From the NCBI RefSeq assembly GCF_003864295.1, contig NZ_BDQK01000013.1, positions 310,001-374,000 on the forward strand: 64,000 bases of DNA. The letters run 5' to 3'. Made by a program: the position numbers and the translations under genes. The notes under the pieces are model-generated. The model saw nothing but the letters and a program-made list of their open reading frames with translations, was not told the origin of the DNA and made no database searches. Shown piece after piece: positions 17,014 through 25,396 of this stretch. The DNA comes from Aphanothece sacrum FPU1. GTDB lineage: Bacteria > Cyanobacteriota > Cyanobacteriia > Cyanobacteriales > Microcystaceae. How positions within the stretch are numbered: the stretch's first letter is position 1; each line of letters starts with the position of its first letter.

Positions 17014-18075
17014 TTAAAGAAGTTTTTCTAATTGAGAGTTTTTACTTAATAATTGAAGCACTTTTTTAATGTCTTGAGTTCGTTCTTTATTAACAACAAG
17101 GGTGACATTTTGATCTCGAACAATGACGACATTTTCTAAGCCAATGGTGACAATAACTTCATCATCATTACTAGCATAAATAATCGCTCCTTGAGTATCA
17201 AGTCCAACATGATTTGCTAATTCGACATTCTGACCTTTACTCTCAATTAAGCGTTCCAAAGAATTCCAATCTCCTAAATCATCCCAACCAAAATTAGCAG
17301 GTAAAACATAAGCTAATTGAGTTTTTTCCATCAAAACATAATCAATACTTTTCTTTTCTAAATTCTCATAGGCCTCTTGGCCTTTATCTTGTAACAATTG
17401 AACCATCTGAGGGGCATATTTTTTTAATTCTTCTAAGACAACCCCTGCACGAAAAATAAACATCCCACTATTCCAACTAAATTTACCCGTTTCTATAAAT
17501 AATTCTGCGGTTTCTCGATTGGGTTTTTCCGTAAAGCGACTAACAGAATAGACGAGTAAATTATTAAATTCACCGTAATGTTTCCCCTGTTCAATATAAC
17601 CATAACCCGTAGAAGGATAGGCCGGTTTAATGCCTAATGTTACGATAGCATTTTCAGTTAAAGCAACCTCACTAGCGGCTTTTAAAGTCTGTTGAAATGC
17701 GTCATTATCTCCAATCCAATGATCCGCCGGAAAAAAGCCAATTACGGCATCTTTTCCATAATGTTTGGCTATTTCTAAAGTTGCCCAAGCAACGGCCGGT
17801 GCTGTATCTTTTCCTTGGGGTTCTACTAATAGATTCGTCTCTGGTAATTGGGGTAATTGTTCCCTGACTCCATCGGCAATGGGGGCCGCTGTAATTACCC
17901 ACAAATTTTCCCACTTTTGGGCCAAAGGAAGCAAACGATTGGCGGTTGATTGTAATAAACTATCACCAGTTCCATCAAGACACAGAAATTGTTTGGGACG
18001 ATGACGACGACTTAGGGGCCAAAACCGTTCCCCTTTACCACCAGCTAGAATAACAGGAATTAAAGTTTTAGTCAT
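17014..18075 (-). CDS. manC: Mannose-1-phosphate guanylyltransferase
   Basis: Makes GDP-mannose from mannose-1-phosphate and GTP, a sugar donor for exopolysaccharide and lipopolysaccharide. The nucleotidyltransferase signature GGKGERFWPLSRRHRPKQF is near residue 12. Further motifs are FFPADHWIG (about 116), TLGIKPAYPSTGYGYIE, FTEKPN (about 185) and WNSGMFIF (about 204). At about 353 residues it has only the transferase domain and lacks the isomerase part of bifunctional ManC/AlgA. The ATG at 18075 is preferred; an in-frame TTG 12 bases upstream is less likely. It is followed by a pentapeptide gene upstream on the same strand. Confidence 0.88.
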   Translation of the reverse strand: MTKTLIPVILAGGKGERFWPLSRRHRPKQFLCLDGTGDSLLQSTANRLLPLAQKWENLWVITAAPIADGVREQLPQLPETNLLVEPQGKDTAPAVAWATLEIAKHYGKDAVIGFFPADHWIGDNDAFQQTLKAASEVALTENAIVTLGIKPAYPSTGYGYIEQGKHYGEFNNLLVYSVSRFTEKPNRETAELFIETGKFSWNSGMFIFRAGVVLEELKKYAPQMVQLLQDKGQEAYENLEKKSIDYVLMEKTQLAYVLPANFGWDDLGDWNSLERLIESKGQNVELANHVGLDTQGAIIYASNDDEVIVTIGLENVVIVRDQNVTLVVNKERTQDIKKVLQLLSKNSQLEKLL

Positions 18076-18181
18076 GGGTGATTCCAATTACTTGTTAGTT
18101 TATTAATCAATTGTATACTTATATATTAAATCGGGTTAGGCACTAATTGTAATATCAATTTTCCAAATCTAAAATTGCTGA

Positions 18182-18697
18182 TCAAAAGCAGCCTAAACTA
18201 TCTCTAGTAGATACTCCCGTAACAGGATTAATACCTTCAGCCCTCTCACACATTAAAGATACTTGATAACGATCAATTACAGCATCCGTAAAATCAGCCC
18301 CCGTAATAATACTGTCATAAAAACGGGTACGAGTAGCGATCGCGTCTACTAAAATGGCATTAGTAAGATTAGCAAAATCTAAGGTCACACGGTCAAGTAA
18401 AGACGCAGTTAGATTAGCATCTTTGAGATTAGCTTTTAATAAGACTCCTTCTGTCATAATCGAGTAGGATAAGTTAGACCCCTCAAAAGAAGTTTCTCGC
18501 ATATTTGCCGCCGCAAAAACAGCCCTTTCTAAATCTTTATGAGAGAAATCTTGATGTTGCAAATCAGCATAAGTATAGTTAACCGATTTATCTTGGGCCA
18601 AGGCAGGATGGGCATCTAATAATACCAAAAATACGGCTAATAGTAATAGGAATATTAACCCCAAAAAACGCAAAATTAAACTTTTAATTAATTTCAT
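18182..18697 (-). CDS. Secreted pentapeptide-repeat protein, likely lumenal or periplasmic
   Basis: A 171-residue protein. A signal peptide with hydrophobic core [17 protein letters not shown] ends at AHPALAQ (about residue 34). Then come tandem A(D/N)LXX-type pentapeptides (about 43-145), such as [13 protein letters not shown] and [13 protein letters not shown], which fold into a right-handed quadrilateral beta-helix. The tail [15 protein letters not shown] is typical of a group of cyanobacterial lumenal pentapeptide proteins. The role is not known. It starts 14 bp after the LCP-family gene on the same strand, so the two are probably co-transcribed. Confidence 0.8.
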   Translation of the reverse strand: MKLIKSLILRFLGLIFLLLLAVFLVLLDAHPALAQDKSVNYTYADLQHQDFSHKDLERAVFAAANMRETSFEGSNLSYSIMTEGVLLKANLKDANLTASLLDRVTLDFANLTNAILVDAIATRTRFYDSIITGADFTDAVIDRYQVSLMCERAEGINPVTGVSTRDSLGCF

Positions 18698-18710
18698 TGC
18701 CTCCCATCTC

Positions 18711-20186
18711 CTAATTGTCTGGCTGTTTGAGAAAGTCTTCCCCTAAGACCAAATTTTTCGCATCAAGACCAATTCTTAGGGTGAGTTGAGAATCTAAATC
18801 TCCGGTGGATGATGCTTCTACTCTACCGATTCCTAAAGCGGTTTGCAAGAGTTGAGCCGCTTCTAAATCTCCTTTTTGTACTATGATTTCGCTTTCTCGT
18901 AACAGTTCAGGAGCATCCCCAATAGTATAAACGTTGTGGAATCCTTCTTTAGCCAAATATTCAATCACTTGTTGACTTAAGGCTGGGTCATCAGCCCCAT
19001 TCTGTAAAGCGATTCTAACCCTATTAGGAGAGTGTTCAGACTGAGTTTCTCCCGAAATGCCAAAATATTCCTGCATCACCCTGTCTCGTCCCTCTGAGGA
19101 AAGCACCCAATAACTACGGGCATCAAATTCTTCTTCTTGACTAAAACGGCCTGGTAACATGACCATTTGTACTTTATCCCGCTCTAATTGTCGGCCAAAA
19201 TTGACTAAAGCTAACATTTCTTCCCAAGTCATATTAGTATCAATATGCTTTTCTAATAGGCTGATAGCTTGGGGAATACGGGGTATAATGGTCGGATTAG
19301 TTAGTTTTTGACGTAAGGATTTCAGTAAAACTTGTTGTCTTTGTACCCGTCCAATATCCCCATAACCATCTTTACGAAAACGGGCAAATTGTTCTGCTTG
19401 TTCCCCATTGAGGGTTTGTTGACCTTCTTCTAAATTAATTGTTAATTTCTGGGTTTTATCTTCGTATTGCATAGCGTGAGGGACATATACTTCCACTCCT
19501 CCCACTAAATTTACTAATTCTTTAAACGCATCGGTAGTGACGCGAACATAACGGTCAATGGGGAGATCATTCAAGGTCTTACTCAGAACCCTAGCAGTTA
19601 AAGCGGGGCCGCCATGAACGTTAGCATCATTGATTTTACTGTAGCCTACCTCTGGAATGTCCACACGACTATCTCTAGGGACAGACAACATTTTGACTGA
19701 TTGGGTTTCGGGATCAAAACGCAATAGCAATATTGTATCACTACGTCCGCCAAATCCTTCTAAACTACCAGGGGGGGCATCTAATACCCGATCAATACCC
19801 AACACTAACACATTGACGGGGCGAGATAAACGATAGGGTAACAGCAAATTAGTTCCCATGCTTGGGGCCGCATTCGGGGCGGTTTTGGGGTTAAAGGCAG
19901 TTTGCCAAGGGAGTTTGACCTGTTGAATAAAGGGCAGTACATTATTAGATAGGGGACTCATGAGGGTTAAACCTGCCCCCACAGTAGCTGATAATGCGGC
20001 GGTACAACTGAAGGTCATCCCCCACAAAAGTCCTCGATATAATGGGGAAATTTTTTTTTTCTTAACTTGTTGATGGGTAACAGAGGATTTCGAGACACTA
20101 TCAGGGCCTGGTTTTTGCTTTTTTCGCGGGGCTGATTTAGATTTAAAACCAGAACCTGTAGACACTCTTTCAACACTATTTGCCAT
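18711..20186 (-). CDS. LytR-CpsA-Psr (LCP) family transferase
   Basis: Membrane-anchored enzyme that in other bacteria attaches glycopolymers to the cell wall. A basic Ser/Lys-rich cytosolic tail (1-48) is followed by one membrane span (about 50-77). The LCP domain is about 108-270, with [34 protein letters not shown] and [14 protein letters not shown]-terminal LytR_C-like domain spans about 370-460 ([22 protein letters not shown]). The conserved Arg and Asp residues of the LCP active site are present. Length of 491 is normal. The pentapeptide gene follows closely. Confidence 0.88.
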   Translation of the reverse strand: MANSVERVSTGSGFKSKSAPRKKQKPGPDSVSKSSVTHQQVKKKKISPLYRGLLWGMTFSCTAALSATVGAGLTLMSPLSNNVLPFIQQVKLPWQTAFNPKTAPNAAPSMGTNLLLPYRLSRPVNVLVLGIDRVLDAPPGSLEGFGGRSDTILLLRFDPETQSVKMLSVPRDSRVDIPEVGYSKINDANVHGGPALTARVLSKTLNDLPIDRYVRVTTDAFKELVNLVGGVEVYVPHAMQYEDKTQKLTINLEEGQQTLNGEQAEQFARFRKDGYGDIGRVQRQQVLLKSLRQKLTNPTIIPRIPQAISLLEKHIDTNMTWEEMLALVNFGRQLERDKVQMVMLPGRFSQEEEFDARSYWVLSSEGRDRVMQEYFGISGETQSEHSPNRVRIALQNGADDPALSQQVIEYLAKEGFHNVYTIGDAPELLRESEIIVQKGDLEAAQLLQTALGIGRVEASSTGDLDSQLTLRIGLDAKNLVLGEDFLKQPDN

Positions 20187-20435
20187 GTTTTACCTCAACC
20201 ACAACAAACCACCCTATAATTGTCTATGGATTTGCATCAGATTAGTTTGAATTAGATTAGAGCAAAAAAGTTCCCTGTTCTTTTTCTCTTTGTCAGAAAT
20301 TTTAGGATAGTTAAGACTAAGGTATAATTAATGGTGACAAATAATGATTTTAAGTTAAGATGCTCAAGGGTTATGTTTTTAATATTTATTTATTCTATTG
20401 ACGAAAAATTATGTCAGTTTATTTGAGATATTTTT

Positions 20436-21491
20436 ATGCTAAATTCTTTTTATAAACTGCCTCGTTGGTTACGGTTAAGTATTATTTTTCCTCTGGCTTT
20501 TCTCAATGGATGGTTATTGTTTAAGTTAATTGGTTATCTAGAACCATTAGTAACAATGTTAACTACAGCCACTTTACTGGCTTTTTTATTGGATTTACCC
20601 ATTCGTTTTTTACAACAAAGAGGCATGAAAAGGGGATGGGCAGTTAGTATTGTTCTGTTATTAGCTTTGATTATTATTACTTTAATAGCTTTTATTTTAA
20701 TTCCTTTAATTGTCAATCAACTCAGCGAATTATTGGCGGGTTTACCTCAATTACTTGCATCAGCTAATCAACAATTAGAAGAGTTAAAACAACGGGCCAT
20801 TTCTCAAAGACTTTCTTCAATAGACTTTTCTGGGATCATAACACAATTTGCAAGAAAAATATCAGAAGTATTAGAATCTGTTGGCAACCAATTTTTAAAT
20901 TTAATCGGAGGAACAATTGGAACTATATTTAATACTCTCATTATTTTGGTATTAACTGTTTTTTTAGTGTTAACAGGAGAAAGTATTTGGACTGGTATAT
21001 TTAGTTGGGTTCCTACTCCTTGGAATCTGATAATTAGAGAATCTTTAAGAAATACTTTTCAGAGATATTTTGCCACTCAAGCTATTTTAGCTGGTCTTTT
21101 AAGTGTGGCACAAACTATTGTCTTTTTAGTTCTTCAAGTTCCTTATGCTGTATTATTTGGTTTTACTATCGGTATCACTACTTTGATTCCTTTTGCTAGT
21201 TCTATTACGATTATTGTAATTAGTATTTTATTGATGTTTCAAGACTTTGAATTAGGTCTAAAGGCTTTAATTGCAACTGTTATTGTGGGACAAATTAATG
21301 ATAATATTATCTCCCCAAGATTAATGGGAGGAATGATCGGATTAAATCCGGTTTGGATTATTATTTCCTTATTTATTGGGGGAAAATTAGCGGGAGTATT
21401 AGGATTATTAATTGCGGTTCCTTTAGCTAGTGTCATTAAAATTATGGTAGATACATTACGTTATCCTCCTGAGTCAATTGACAATGGATAA
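20436..21491 (+). CDS. AI-2E family (PerM/YdiK-like) permease
   Basis: A 351-residue multi-pass membrane protein with about eight hydrophobic spans and a central soluble stretch (about 95-160), as in AI-2E/UPF0118 transporters. The C-terminal half contains FGFTIGITTLIPFASS and QINDNIISPRLMGGMIGLNP, both typical of the family. The substrate is not predictable. The final codons are AAT GGA TAA, and that stop is part of the first unit of the heptamer array that continues towards ktrB. Confidence 0.85.
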   Translation: MLNSFYKLPRWLRLSIIFPLAFLNGWLLFKLIGYLEPLVTMLTTATLLAFLLDLPIRFLQQRGMKRGWAVSIVLLLALIIITLIAFILIPLIVNQLSELLAGLPQLLASANQQLEELKQRAISQRLSSIDFSGIITQFARKISEVLESVGNQFLNLIGGTIGTIFNTLIILVLTVFLVLTGESIWTGIFSWVPTPWNLIIRESLRNTFQRYFATQAILAGLLSVAQTIVFLVLQVPYAVLFGFTIGITTLIPFASSITIIVISILLMFQDFELGLKALIATVIVGQINDNIISPRLMGGMIGLNPVWIIISLFIGGKLAGVLGLLIAVPLASVIKIMVDTLRYPPESIDNG

Positions 21492-21738
21492 TGGATAATG
21501 GATAATGGATAATTGATGATGGATAATGGATAATGGATAATGGATAATAGACATTTTATTATGGATAATTCATAATTCATAATTCATAATTCATAATTCA
21601 TAATTCATAATTCATAATTCATAATTCATAATTCATAATTCATAATTCATAATTCATAATTCATAATTCATAATTCATAATTCATAATTCATAATTCATA
21701 ATTCATAATTCATAATTCATAATTCATAATTCATAATT
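21486..21738. repeat. Heptanucleotide tandem arrays GGATAAT and CATAATT
   Basis: First part, 21486-21548: GGATAAT units four times, one degenerate unit, then four more. Second part, 21571-21738: CATAATT repeated 24 times without error. This is the cyanobacterial short tandemly repeated repetitive (STRR) type. The array fills nearly the whole gap between the AI-2E gene and ktrB, and stops 7 bases before the ktrB start codon, so no normal ribosome site is visible there. Confidence 0.92.
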
Positions 21739-21745
21739 TATAGTC

Positions 21746-23110
21746 ATGACTATTGCTAGAACAATTTGTTTAGGTTTTGTTGCTGTAATTGCTATCGGAA
21801 CTCTGTTATTAATTCTTCCTTTTTCCACCCAAGATGGTAGTTGGAATAATCCCATTATTGCCCTATTTACATCAACTTCAGCAGTTTGTGTAACTGGTTT
21901 AGTAGTAGTTGATACGGGAACTTATTTTTCCTTTTGGGGACAATTAATAATCATGTTATTAATTCAAGTAGGGGGTTTAGGTTATATGACTACTACTACT
22001 TTTTTGATATTATTAGTAGGAAGACGCTTTAATTTAAGACAAAAATTAGCTATTAAAGAATCATTTGATCGTCCATTTCTTCAAGGAAATAGTCAAAATA
22101 TTATTCAGTCCATTATCGCTACTACCTTACTTTTTGAACTTGCTGGCGTGTTAATAATGCTGAATGTATTTTCTAGTAAATATGGAACCTTAGAGGGACT
22201 TTGGTTGGCGATATTTCATAGTGTTAGTGCTTGGAATAATGCAGGATTTGGCTTGTTAAAAGATAATTTAATGAGTTTTACCGGTTCATGGAGTATTAAT
22301 TTTGCCATTACCATGTTAATTATTTTTGGTGGTATTGGCTATCAAGTTATTATTGAAATGTATTTATTTTTATTACATAAAATAAACAAAAGACAAGAAA
22401 GAATTGTTTTCTCTCTGAATTTCAAGGTTGCTACTAGCACCACCTTATTATTATTATTAGGAGGAACTGCTATCTTTTTTTTAGTTGAATTTAATAACCC
22501 CGATACCTTTACACCGCTTAATTTAAAAGATAAAATATTAGCAGCTTGGTTTCAATCAGTCACCAGTAGAACCGCAGGATTTAACACAATTGACATTGGT
22601 CAGATGACAATTGCTGGATTATTTACTACCATGGGATTAATGTTTATTGGTGCGAGTCCTGGTGGAACTGGAGGAGGAATTAAAACAACAACATTAAGGA
22701 TTCTAAGTGACTGTACTCGCTCAGTTTTACGGGGTAATAACGAAGTAGTTCTTTATGGTCGACAAGTGCCTATTCCTTTAGTTTTAAAAGCGGTTGCTGT
22801 GGTGTTTGGTTCCGCAAATTTAGTAATTTTTATGACCTTTTCTATCTCCTTTATTGAAGTTAGTTTAAATCCTATTTTCTTTGATGAAAAATTTAATTCA
22901 CTTCAAGTATTATTTGAGGTTATTTCTGCTTTTGCTACGGTAGGATTATCAACAGGAATTACTGCTAGTTTATCATCTATGTCCCAAATTTTATTAGTCA
23001 TCACCATGTATACTGGAAGGGTAGGCGTTCTGCTGTTAATGGCTGCGATTGTAGGGGATACTCGTCCTAGAGTCGTTCAATACCCGGAAGAAACCTTATT
23101 AGTAGGATAA
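21746..23110 (+). CDS. ktrB: KtrB/TrkH potassium uptake channel subunit
   Basis: Membrane subunit of Na+-stimulated Ktr-type K+ uptake, needed for osmotic response and pH homeostasis. The 454 residues contain four P-loop repeats of the SKT family: TSAVCVTGLVVVD (first filter Gly51), SAWNNAGFGLL, TSRTAGFNTIDIG and FATVGLSTG. About eight to ten membrane spans are expected. The N-terminus (MTIARTICLGFVAVIAIGTL) fits the usual start for cyanobacterial KtrB, so ATG 21746 is credible despite the heptamer array right in front. ktrA follows 103 bp later. Confidence 0.9.
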   Translation: MTIARTICLGFVAVIAIGTLLLILPFSTQDGSWNNPIIALFTSTSAVCVTGLVVVDTGTYFSFWGQLIIMLLIQVGGLGYMTTTTFLILLVGRRFNLRQKLAIKESFDRPFLQGNSQNIIQSIIATTLLFELAGVLIMLNVFSSKYGTLEGLWLAIFHSVSAWNNAGFGLLKDNLMSFTGSWSINFAITMLIIFGGIGYQVIIEMYLFLLHKINKRQERIVFSLNFKVATSTTLLLLLGGTAIFFLVEFNNPDTFTPLNLKDKILAAWFQSVTSRTAGFNTIDIGQMTIAGLFTTMGLMFIGASPGGTGGGIKTTTLRILSDCTRSVLRGNNEVVLYGRQVPIPLVLKAVAVVFGSANLVIFMTFSISFIEVSLNPIFFDEKFNSLQVLFEVISAFATVGLSTGITASLSSMSQILLVITMYTGRVGVLLLMAAIVGDTRPRVVQYPEETLLVG

Positions 23111-23213
23111 TCATTAACTTAAAAAAATTGATAAAAATTAGCTCTAATAAGCTACAATCATAAAAATCATGTATATCAATATTATTTAACCAAAATAGGG
23201 ATGGGTTATTAAG

Positions 23214-23903
23214 TTGAAATCTTTGAAATTTTTGAATGGTATACGTTCAGAAAATCGCCAATTTGCTGTGATTGGTTTAGGGCGTTTTGGACGAGCAGTT
23301 TGTCAAACTTTACATAAATTGGGGTATGAAGTCTTAGGGACAGATATTAATGAATCTTTAGTCGCACAAGCTTTAGCAGAAAAAATAGCTTCTAGTGTAA
23401 TTGAATTAGATTCAACCAAACCCAATGCGTTAAAAGAAGCAGGTATTTTTGAATTTGATACCGTTATTGTTGCCATTGGAAACTATTTAGAAGAAAGTAT
23501 TATTACCACCCTAAATGCTAAAGAAGGAGGGGTAAAATATGTTATTGCTAAAGCATCTTCTGATATTCATGGTAAACTATTAAAACGGGTAGGAGCAGAT
23601 AAGGTAGTATTTCCTGAATATGATTCTGGTCGTGAATTAGCCTATACTTTGACTAAACCTGCTATCTTAGAAAGATTCGATCTTGATCCCGATCATAGTA
23701 TCATAGAAACTCGTATTCCTGAAGAATTTCACGGTAAAACTATCGAAGAATTAAAATTACGTACTCGTTACCGTATTAGCATTTTAGCTATTGGAAGGGA
23801 AGACAAATTTAACATTAATCCTGAACCGAAAGAAAAACTGAATAAAGACTTAGTAATGGTAGTCATTGGTAACAATAAAGATATTCAAAGATTACCCATT
23901 TAG
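23214..23903 (+). CDS. ktrA: KtrA/TrkA regulatory subunit
   Basis: Cytoplasmic RCK subunit that gates KtrB. An N-terminal Rossmann fold binds ATP/NAD (VIGLGRFGRAVC, GxGxxG at residues 21-26; acidic GTDI at the second strand end). A TrkA_C-type domain follows (about 140-225; IIETRIPEEFHGKTIEEL). The start is TTG at 23214; no in-frame ATG or GTG precedes the conserved part, because an ATG 11 bases upstream is out of the reading frame. It is 229 residues long and is probably translated from the ktrB transcript. Confidence 0.88.
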   Translation: MKSLKFLNGIRSENRQFAVIGLGRFGRAVCQTLHKLGYEVLGTDINESLVAQALAEKIASSVIELDSTKPNALKEAGIFEFDTVIVAIGNYLEESIITTLNAKEGGVKYVIAKASSDIHGKLLKRVGADKVVFPEYDSGRELAYTLTKPAILERFDLDPDHSIIETRIPEEFHGKTIEELKLRTRYRISILAIGREDKFNINPEPKEKLNKDLVMVVIGNNKDIQRLPI

Positions 23904-23906
23904 TTT

Positions 23907-24467
23907 TTAAAAAATTTCTGTTGTTTCTAATTTGTCTCTAGCAACTGATGTCGGGTTTAAGAGAAATAAGCCTGCATTTTTTGCGGTCTTTTCTGATAAT
24001 TTAATTTTAGTTAAAGTTACTAACCCATCTTTAAGGAAAGAATCTCTGACTAATACTTTATCTCCTTTATTAAATTCTGTCTCATAAAAAACTTGTTTTA
24101 TTCCCGCAGAAATGATTAATTTTAAACAAGAAATACAGGGTTCTAAAGTAACATAAATAAATGCTCCATTAGTCGAAATTCCGTGTTTTGCTGCTTGTGC
24201 GATCGCGTTAGCTTCTGCATGAACTGCACGGGAAGGTAAACTACTAGAAGCATCACAACTACTTAATCCAGGATAGCAGAATCCTTGGGCTGTACAATGG
24301 GCTGAACCTGATGGTGAACCGTTGTATCCTGTTGCTAATACTTGTCTATCTTTAACGATAACAGCACCCACAGGAAAGGCTAAACAAGTTGACCTGGTGG
24401 CGGCTAATTTAGCTATCATGATAAAGTATTCGTCCCAAGTGGGTCTTTGTTCTTCTAAAGAAATCAT
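23907..24467 (-). CDS. dCMP deaminase family protein
   Basis: Zinc-dependent deaminase of the ComEB/dCMP-deaminase group, converting dCMP to dUMP, the substrate of thymidylate synthase. The zinc and proton-shuttle motifs are HAEANAI (His83, Glu85) and PCISC (Cys111, Cys114). Extra cysteines at 28, 58, 64 and 71 are in positions where the family may bind a second metal. The 186-residue length fits. The gene is convergent with ktrA (gap 3 bp). It lies near a thymidylate-synthase-like gene and thymidylate kinase, consistent with a dTTP supply role. Confidence 0.85.
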   Translation of the reverse strand: MISLEEQRPTWDEYFIMIAKLAATRSTCLAFPVGAVIVKDRQVLATGYNGSPSGSAHCTAQGFCYPGLSSCDASSSLPSRAVHAEANAIAQAAKHGISTNGAFIYVTLEPCISCLKLIISAGIKQVFYETEFNKGDKVLVRDSFLKDGLVTLTKIKLSEKTAKNAGLFLLNPTSVARDKLETTEIF

Positions 24468-24487
24468 GAAGGGGTTTAAGTAAGAAA

Positions 24488-24634
24488 TTATTGGGCTTTT
24501 TGTCTATTCAATACTTCATTATTATCTGTTAATGGGACAAGTGGCAACTTGATTAAGATTTCTCGTAATTGAATTAACGCATCATCGATAGGGTAAAGAA
24601 AGTTAAATTTAGGAAAACCAGGATATTTTTTCTC
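24488..24634 (-). pseudogene. Possible gene remnant without start codon
   Basis: An open stretch of 48 codons on the minus strand with protein-like composition (YPIDDALIQLREILIKLPL...) that is closed by TAA at both ends and has no ATG or GTG at its beginning. It could be the 3' remnant of a gene removed from this position or chance. The family was not recognised. Confidence 0.25.
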
Positions 24635-24674
24635 TTATAATTAAGTTATGTAGTTAACATTCTAGATTAGTAAT

Positions 24675-25007
24675 ATGCCAAAATTACTTAACACTAAACT
24701 AACAACTATCTTAGATGAATTAAAACAAAGTTTGAGGAATATTTATGGTGAGCAACTATTCCAACTTATTCTTTATGGTTCCCAAGCAAGAGGGGAAGCT
24801 CAACCTGATTCCGATATTGATATTTTAATTGTCCTTAATAAATCTTTTGATTATTCCCAAGAAATTGAACGAACTAGCCACTTAATCGCTGATTTATCTC
24901 TTAAATATAATACCCTTATTTCTCGCTCTTTTATCGACAGCCTACGCTTGACTTCAGAAAATAGTTCCTTTATTCGTAATATTAATAATGAGGGAATTTT
25001 GTTATGA
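24675..25007 (+). CDS. MNT-type minimal nucleotidyltransferase (antitoxin-like)
   Basis: A 110-residue minimal nucleotidyltransferase. The active-site motif is GSQARG (35-40) with DSDIDILIV (acidic residues 45-49). It overlaps the next gene by four bases (ATGA), the classic layout of MNT/HEPN modules, where the MNT protein modifies and silences the HEPN toxin. It is located in the dTMP neighbourhood but nothing links it functionally to that. It could also be an uncharacterised nucleotidyltransferase. Confidence 0.8.
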   Translation: MPKLLNTKLTTILDELKQSLRNIYGEQLFQLILYGSQARGEAQPDSDIDILIVLNKSFDYSQEIERTSHLIADLSLKYNTLISRSFIDSLRLTSENSSFIRNINNEGILL

Positions 25008-25384
25008 CTCCTTCTCAACAAGGTCTTCTTAATAAAGCCCAAAGGAGTTTGGACGCGGCAAAAACTTTAAAAGTAGAAGGATTTACAGAGTTTGCCGTTT
25101 CCCGTGCTTATTATGCCATGTTTTATCTGGCAGAAGCTTTGTTAGAAGGAGAAGGGTTATCTTTTTCAAAACATTCGGCTGTTATTTCTGCTTTAGGTGA
25201 GCGATTTGCCAGAACTAATCGTATTCCCCAAAATTACCACCGTTATCTTATTGATGCCCAAGCACAGCGTAATCGAGGGGATTATAACATTGACCCCAAT
25301 CTCAGTGAGGCTGATGCTGAATTACTAATCTTTAGAGTCGAGACTTTTCTAGATTTTGTTATTAACAATATTGACTCAATTTAA
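25004..25384 (+). CDS. HEPN-domain protein (toxin-like)
   Basis: A 126-residue all-helical HEPN protein of the COG1895 type. RAYYAMFYLAEALL (34-47) and AQAQRNRGDYN (85-95) are typical. An R-x5-H spacing (Arg73, His79) fits the RNase motif R-X4-6-H, though in this subfamily that pair need not be catalytic. Translation is coupled to the MNT gene via ATGA. Together they form a probable toxin-antitoxin pair; whether the toxin is active is unknown. Confidence 0.78.
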   Translation: MTPSQQGLLNKAQRSLDAAKTLKVEGFTEFAVSRAYYAMFYLAEALLEGEGLSFSKHSAVISALGERFARTNRIPQNYHRYLIDAQAQRNRGDYNIDPNLSEADAELLIFRVETFLDFVINNIDSI

Positions 25385-25396
25385 TCAACGACAAAA

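Noticed and set aside
16786-17031. 81-codon plus-strand frame
   Set aside because: It is mainly a translation of the 54-bp tandem noncoding repeat and overlaps the end of the guanylyltransferase gene.
21571-21738. Possible CRISPR array
   Set aside because: The repeat unit is seven bases without spacers, so it is a simple tandem heptamer array and not CRISPR.
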